From positions 4,633,718 to 4,697,717 of the forward strand of contig NC_058065.1 in assembly GCF_020085105.1 (NCBI RefSeq): a stretch of 64,000 nucleotides of DNA, written 5' to 3'. Of the stretch, positions 34,655-64,000 are shown piece by piece. This DNA comes from Siniperca chuatsi. Taxonomy: Eukaryota; Chordata; Actinopteri; Centrarchiformes; Sinipercidae. Position 1 is the first letter of the stretch; every line of letters begins with the position of its first letter. The position numbers and the translations under genes are program-made. The notes beneath the pieces are model-generated. The model had not been told where the DNA came from, ran no database searches, and saw only the letters and a program-made list of their open reading frames with translations.

Positions 34655-34700
34655 GACGTTAAAGTGAAAGCAAATGTATGACAATGAGGAAGTGCATGGA
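34655..34700 (-). promoter_or_regulatory. Candidate IRF and ETS/PU.1-type motifs upstream of the Ig receptor
   Basis: AAGTGAAA (AANNGAAA, IRF-type) is at 34662-34669 and AGGAAGTG (ETS/PU.1 core) at 34687-34694. They are 150-180 bp upstream of the start codon, as in many leukocyte-gene promoters. Short motifs like these also arise by chance. Confidence 0.35.
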
Positions 34701-34894
34701 CCCTGCTGTCAACCACTCAGGCTGCATGAGTCTACATCTTCATTACCGCAAGACAAGTGTCACTAAATTATTATTATTATTTTTTTTTTTTGAGCGTCTA
34801 AGACCAAACAGACAGTAAAGGACAGGAGCAGACGTAAAATAAATAAATAAAAAAAATAAAAAAATAAAGATAAATAAACAATAATGGCTGCTTG

Positions 34895-34907
34895 GTTGCC
34901 TGGCAAC
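34895..34907. promoter_or_regulatory. RFX X-box palindrome
   Basis: GTTGCCTGGCAAC is a perfect 6-1-6 inverted repeat that fits the RFX X-box consensus used by ciliary genes and some others. It overlaps ATG triplets of a short plus-strand open frame. Confidence 0.5.
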
Positions 34908-34944
34908 TGTCCCGTACAGACTTTAGAGAGGTGTCAATCAAAAT

Positions 34945-35124
34945 GAGTCGTGGTGGGACCTCTTTTATACCGTCTATAAGTGGGACATTTTGTCCTGTCT
35001 TAAAATGTCGCCTGTCCAGCAGCTTTTTCGACTTAAACGGTCCTAACAGGTGGTTTTATCAGCCTGAGGGCTGGCCCTTCGAAAACACACTGTACAAAAC
35101 AACACACTTTTGTCAGATATGGGT
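34945..35124 (+). CDS. Possible short first exon of an unknown plus-strand gene
   Basis: The ATG at 34945 (context TCAAAATGAG, A at -3) lies 37 bp after the X-box. It opens a frame starting MSRGGTSFIPSISGTFCPVL and later RWFYQPEGWPFENTLYKTT, reaching a possible donor GG/GTAATC at 35124. I do not recognise it. A Trp-Phe then Tyr-Lys/Arg-Thr spacing is loosely like Pierce-type ciliary inner-junction proteins, but that is a faint resemblance. No convincing downstream exon was found. It may be a chance ORF. Confidence 0.2.
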
Positions 35125-36417
35125 AATCTTTCTAAAAACTCACCCCTCACTGTATTGTTGGGGAGCAAATTACTGAAATCTTGTCTCATTTTTCCTGCCA
35201 TCTTTTCTGGATTCTTCCATAGGCCCATCATACTGTATAATATAGTTGCACTGAAGAGTTAAGTGGCTCTCTACAGAAGCTCAATAGACACCTTCTTTAT
35301 GGAGCCATGCAGTCTTTACCTTGGATAATGTTTTCTTTCTTTGCAATGCTGGCTTTAAATTTGTACTTGCAAGTTCAGAAATACATGCCTCGCCATGGTG
35401 CAGCTAACAGAGATCTGGCATACAATTCATTTCTAAACTCAATCCCTTTTCAGTTATCGACATAGTTTGGAAATTACAGTTTGTATTCAGCATTACTTAA
35501 TATCATTATTAGTCACAGCAAGTAATAGAACAAGACATGCATTCAAAGAGTCCTGAAGCACAAGAGCCATCCTCTTGAGATGTTTTCTATGTATCTACTC
35601 TGCTGGGGTGACAACACATATACACCTAAGGGTATAACCAGTGACAATATACTGTACTCAAATGAGGAGAAATGCCTGTTTTTGTACTTTTTTTTTTTTT
35701 TTTTTACAAGTAGTCTGGTAGAAGAACTGAATTGTTGATTTTGCCTAAATTGGTACAGAAGTAGAACAACTTGCATACCTGATATACTGTAGTACCAACG
35801 ACAAGATCATCTGCAAAATATCGCAGACTGGCTAAACTTTGCATCCAGAAGTGTTTAGATTTGTGGTAGTGTGTGCTAAAGCAAAACATATACAGGTTAA
35901 TTGATCTAGCGGCAATTTAGCAGACTCTTTTCTGCTGTAACACAAACTTAGGTGCACATGTTCTATTTTAATGGAACAACATTCCCCAAAAGCCAGACTT
36001 TCAGCCGTCCACTGATTAATACATAGCTTGAATACATAAAAACAAGAACCAAGCATTACTACACAAATAAATCTCAATAATTTTATTGTCTTTGTTCTGA
36101 TGATTTTACAAATATGATACTTCTGCAATTCAACTTTAACTGTGCAACACAATGGCATTATGGACTGTTAAACTTGACATCCCGAAGGACGTCTGTGACT
36201 CCAGGGAGCTGTGAATCCTGCAGCCCAAGGGCCTTATTTAGGATTTAATTTTTTTAGTGTCATCCTAAGAGTGTTATGAAACAAGAGTTTAGAATCTTGA
36301 GTGTTACATTTATCATCATTCTCCTCCGCCCTGTTGGGTTTCTTTGTCCGCAGGATTCACTAGCAGCTTATACATTTTTCCCCACCACTGACGTAATGAC
36401 GGGTACTGTCAGGGGGG

Positions 36418-36465
36418 AGGAAGCCGGGTCCCTCCCCTCCCTCCCTCCCTCCCTCCTTCCCCACA
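36418..36465. repeat. CCCT/CCTCC polypyrimidine microsatellite
   Basis: Repeated CCTCCCTCCCTCC tract followed by CTTCCCCACAG. Confidence 0.85.
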
Positions 36466-38438
36466 GGTCAGAGAGTGACTCCTCGGACGTGGGCTTGAAT
36501 TAAGCTGTACAGTCTCTTTGGATGAGGCTGGTGGTACCTGGTCAGAGCTGCAGGGCTGCTTGTCTTTTTAGAATGGGTGATCTCGCCACGAAGGTTTTTG
36601 GGACACCAGTACAGATAAGAACAATGGCATGCAAGACTCACATACAGACCCACTTGTTATTATTTCTTTTCTTTTTTTTTTTAATAGAAAATAAAGATTC
36701 TGACATAAGTACAAGCACTGAGCCCTCGCAAACACCCAACGGCCAAGCGTATTGGAAACTTTACGGAGGACGAACGACGCCTAAACTGACGGCGTTAAGA
36801 AGTATCGGGGGCTTGCGACGGTTAAAACCATTTGAACACAACAGCTGGCTTCTTTTCATATTCAGTAAGTCCAGATTTGAGGACATAATACATCTCACAT
36901 TTATATTATTTCTTCTTCTACACCTTTTTACTACAAATGTATGTGCTTCTGATTTAAAACAACTCAGGAAAACTGAAAAAAAAGAAGAAAAGAAAGATTT
37001 GTAGTTTAATGACAATCAACCCCACTCTGGCCAATTTATTGCAAATGAAGTGATAACCTCTGAACAGCAACACACACTTCAATATGGCACAAGCATCTTA
37101 GAAATGACCTAAATGCATCGTCAGGAGTCGTCGTGGGTGAATATGAAAAACCAAACCACACCATATCTAAAAATATTAAGACATTAATCATCAGTAGAGC
37201 AGAAAATAAGAGATGTTTTTTTCCTCGTCGAAACATGCAGTCTGCCGCTCTGCAAGCAAAACTCAATTCTGGACCCCTTGGTCAGTCGCCAAAAATAAAA
37301 AAAATTTCTTCGTCTCAAATGCATATGAACACTGCAAATGATTAGCCTCGCCGGTCGAGCTAATGTACTTCTATTATTCACGACAGGAGCTGTAGAGTAA
37401 GACTTCAAAATCCAGGTCATTGTGCAGTTGAGGATCTCGCTTTCCTCTCTTATTTGAGGGCTGGATGACGATTCCTTCTCCCGCAAAATGCACACTGGCC
37501 AGCACAGTGAAGCATGTAGTGACTAAACTCGCCCCTTTGAGTTAAACCTCAGACTCGTGGCGCAAAATATTTTATTACATTTAAACAAAAAAACCCTAAC
37601 AAAACAACAAAAAAGCAAAACTCTGTTTAAAGCACTCTTGGGGCTCTCTGTTTGCTTTCAGACGTCTCTTCTGACGCGTGTGTCACCTTAAGACATTTGA
37701 TGTGCTTATCTAAGTGAGTGTCAGCTTTGGCACACTCCCTGCTGAGGTACCTAACCAAATATTTTGTCAAGTACGGAAACTACAGTTTTTTCACCCACCG
37801 AGGATATTGTTGTTGCATTATACTTTATATATAGTAGAGAGTATAGAGTATTTTTCTCTAAAATGTCTCTGGAGTTTTAAAGGAGAAAATCTACACATTG
37901 AAGGCATTCTCCTCCAGCCCTTTCTCCGAGGCTGCGACACGGAAATACCGACTAAATCCCTCTCAGCAGCCCCGTCTACCTGCTCACCATTTATCCCACT
38001 ACAAAATCCAAATAAATATAGTTTAAAATAAGGGCAAATTGGTAAAACAAAACAAAAAAATTAAGCTAAATCAATGTAGTGACCTCATAATATAACGCAA
38101 AACTCTCAAAATACAATAAATCCATCACCGTCCAGTCTCCTCAGTCAAATAAAGACAGAAAGAAATATTACAGGGAAGGATATATCTAGAGTAGTGGTTG
38201 TTTTACAATGGCGCCTATGTCGAGAGAATGACTGGGCATCAGTTTGTCATGTTTCAACTTCTTTAAAAACTGCTTCTTCTTCCCCCCGTCTCTCTTTCCT
38301 CTCTTCGCCTGTAGGTGATCATGCTCTGTCTGATCAAAGTCTTTGACCTTTAACCCTTGGCTCCCCTCCCGCCCCTTCCCTTCCCCATCAAACACTTCTC
38401 CTGCTCCTCTTCTTCATTTGCTCAGAGGGGAGATTTGT

Positions 38439-62413
<23,975 letters not shown>

Positions 62414-62564
62414 CTAGCTTCTTCTGCTGACTGTGATCCAGGTTTCGTCCTTAGGTGTGGATACCAGCTCAGATCTGACCTCCATGACCTGTCCCTTCAA
62501 CTGGTGAAGCTTCAGCTGTCGCACCAAAGTGCTGAGCAGGACAGTAGCTACAGTGTAGGCGAAC
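62414..62564 (-). CDS. cyp20a1: cyp20a1 terminal exon
   Basis: FAYTVATVLLSTLVRQLKLH ... ETWITVSRRS with TAG at 62416-62414; acceptor CTGACAG. Confidence 0.95.
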
Positions 62565-64000
62565 CTGTCAGAGAGACCAAAAGACCAAAGTCGAATTAGC
62601 TTCTTTTTACAGCCCCAAGAAAGCTTGAAATGTCTATCAAAACTGTTTTGGAACTAAATGGCTGTACTGTGGGTCCAGAAGTCCAATATTTTCCCCAGTA
62701 TCATTAGCACAGCCTTCGCTCTGAGGGATACTAAGGTATGGCTCGGACTAAATGCGCTTCAGTACTTCGGGAGTTGTGTTTCTGTGTCTTAATGTTAGTC
62801 TTTACCTGAGCTCTGGGCATGTTTGATTCCCAGAGAATCCGAGCAGACAGAAGCTCTTCCTGACTGATTCCTCCTCAAATCGATCTGGATCAAACCTGAG
62901 GGATGTCACAGAAATCAGAAATTATATATTACAAATCAATATTTTAAACCTGAAAGATAAACCCCGCCCTGTGATGCTGTCACACTATTTTAATTATCAA
63001 CATTTGATTAATGCGCTCCAGGAGTTATATTATGATGAATTTTTTCCTTTTTAGCCTCTTTCCCCTCAACCTGCCTGGTCTACTGTACTTCTACTTCAGT
63101 GAGTGACGTCCTACAATCCCCAAAATGCCCATTGATAAATGCCAGAACGAAGGAAGTGAACTTGTTGCATACAGCTGTGAAATAAACTGTACATGTTGGT
63201 GTTCAGAGTCATACTGGATCAAGAGATTTTCCAACAAGACAAAGAGTCTACAGCCATGCCAGCTGCTCTATGAGGCTGTACTTGAGCTAAATGCTAATTA
63301 GTAGTTAGTAGTCCAGATGCAACTCCCTAGTAATTTATGGACAGCCATTTTGAAATTAATTGATGAACATGTCAAAAGTAAATGTAAATGTATGTAAAGC
63401 GAACCTGTATGGGGTGCTCCAGGTGTCAGAATCTTGCAGGACCACTCCCAAAGCGTAGATGACCAAAGTCTGAAATATGGTAAGAACAAAACATAGCATT
63501 TCTTAAAAAAAAAAAAATATATATATATATGTACCATATAATTGTCTTTTTATATTATCCTGTCTTAATGCCTTTTATGTCTTATGTAAAGCACTTTGAA
63601 TTGCCTTGTTGTTGAAAGGTGCTATATAAATAATGCCGTCCTTATTGTTATTTTCAGTTCTAATATAATTCGTTTTTCAATTACATTGCACTCCAGGAGA
63701 AAAAAGTCTACATAAAATAACAAATAGGGACCAGCAAAAACAATAACAGACCACTGAAGCCCAACTCTTGTTTTGGCCTCTCTACAATAAACTTGTCTGA
63801 CTGTCTGGCTGTAATCATTTCGTGATGAGCTGAAGAGAAAGAAAGAGACAGACAGAAGGAAACCAGATACCTCTTTGGGAATGACATGTTGATCGACTTT
63901 GCCCTCCACTTGCTGAAGCCGAGCCGCGACGGGGGTCAGCTTGGCAGTCCTCACCGTCTCATTGAGGACCTGCTGGCAGTATCTTTCCAAGGACAGAAAT
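62414..64000 (-). CDS. cyp20a1: Cytochrome P450 20A1, last four coding exons (5' end outside window)
   Basis: CYP20A1 is a membrane-bound haem monooxygenase of the endoplasmic reticulum with no settled substrate. Exons on the minus strand: 63871 to beyond 64000, 63405-63469, 62806-62895, 62414-62564, giving the last 144 or so residues of a family of about 460. The first exon has the K-helix ExxR motif (NETVRTAKLTP) and HVIPKE. The second encodes TLVIYALGVVLQDSDTW, the third RFDPDRF followed by the cysteine loop LLGFSGNQTCPELR, and the last ends ETWITVSRRS. The cysteine loop lacks the usual Gly after the haem-ligand Cys, which is also true of vertebrate CYP20A1. All junctions are GT/AG and in phase. 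Confidence 0.95.
62806..62895 (-). CDS. cyp20a1: cyp20a1 exon with haem-ligand cysteine
   Basis: FDPDRFEEESVRKSFCLLGF then SGNQTCPEL; acceptor CCCTCAG, donor TCAG/GTAAAG. Phase 2 in and out. Confidence 0.95.
63405..63469 (-). CDS. cyp20a1: cyp20a1 exon, 65 nt
   Basis: TLVIYALGVVLQDSDTWSTP then Y and a split Arg codon; acceptor ATTTCAG, donor ACAG/GTTCGC. Phase 0 in, phase 2 out. Confidence 0.94.
63540..63650. repeat. cyp20a1: LINE/SINE 3'-tail-like fragment (cyp20a1 intron)
   Basis: AAAGCACTTTGAATTGCCTT and GAAAGGTGCTATATAAATAA are characteristic of fish L2-type retroposon 3' ends. Confidence 0.55.
63871..64000 (-). CDS. cyp20a1: cyp20a1 exon with ExxR motif (cut by window edge)
   Basis: Frame FLSLERYCQQVLNETVRTAK ... 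DQHVIPKE, donor GAG/GTATCT, phase 0. It is open to the right edge, so its start is not visible. Confidence 0.93.

Larger units (their letters stand above)
34514..38438. other. Intergenic region and probable abi2 3' UTR
   Basis: The part next to 38438 should be the 3' UTR of abi2 (minus strand). Candidate minus-strand AATAAA signals correspond to TTTATT at 37571-37576 and near 37034 and 36075; I cannot tell which is used. Weak plus-strand exon-like pieces at 36466-36500 and 36688-36864 are treated under findings. Confidence 0.55.

Noticed and set aside
36522..37004. 160-codon plus-strand frame read as one protein
   Set aside because: It runs through a poly-T/poly-Phe stretch and a strong acceptor-like site; as a continuous ORF it has no family resemblance. 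Only the 36688-36864 piece is kept, as a weak exon-like finding.

Overview
This is a vertebrate genomic window, most likely from a teleost fish and probably a percomorph. Coding exons are short and separated by long AT-rich introns with GT/AG junctions. The spacer DNA is full of fish-type dispersed repeats, TIR/foldback elements and CA/GT microsatellites. The recognisable proteins are vertebrate (collagen XVIII, Abl interactor 2, cytochrome P450 20A1, and a CD2/SLAM-type immunoglobulin receptor). All four genes lie on the minus strand, so they read from right to left. I assembled the exons by hand from splice sites and reading-frame phase, and every junction given is in phase.

Layout from right to left, in the direction of transcription. 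(1) 62414-64000: the last four coding exons of cyp20a1; the gene enters from beyond the right edge. (2) 38439-61175: a complete abi2 gene of 12 coding exons, including an 18-nt microexon at 53631-53648, 1.2 kb downstream of cyp20a1. The CYP20A1-ABI2 pair is also adjacent and co-oriented in human 2q33. (3) 23611-34513: a complete 13-exon gene for a type I membrane receptor with a cysteine-less V-like Ig domain, a four-cysteine C2-like Ig domain, a transmembrane segment and a tyrosine-free tail. This architecture fits the CD2/SLAM family. The tail is built from small symmetrical phase-1 exons. Two of them lie in a 423-bp block (25958-26380) that is repeated without visible difference at 27198-27620, with a ~0.8-kb terminal-inverted-repeat element between the copies. 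(4) 1059-2025: the first exon of the long (frizzled-containing) form of col18a1, whose remaining exons lie left of the window. A signal-peptide-like exon at 17040-17130 has the position and splice phase expected for the alternative short-form first exon of the same gene.

The rest is intronic or intergenic. The 2.0-17.0 kb and 17.1-23.6 kb stretches contain no recognisable protein and are dominated by repeats: foldback elements, a Tc1/mariner remnant, a CA-rich minisatellite and LINE/SINE-like tails. The 34.5-38.4 kb interval between the receptor gene and the abi2 stop codon probably holds the abi2 3' UTR. It also holds a perfect RFX X-box palindrome followed by a short plus-strand ORF of unknown meaning.

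Functionally the genes are unrelated: abi2 acts in WAVE/Arp2/3 actin regulation, cyp20a1 is an orphan P450, col18a1 is a basement-membrane collagen, and the Ig receptor is probably immune. The most unusual biology is the exon-by-exon growth of the receptor's cytoplasmic tail.
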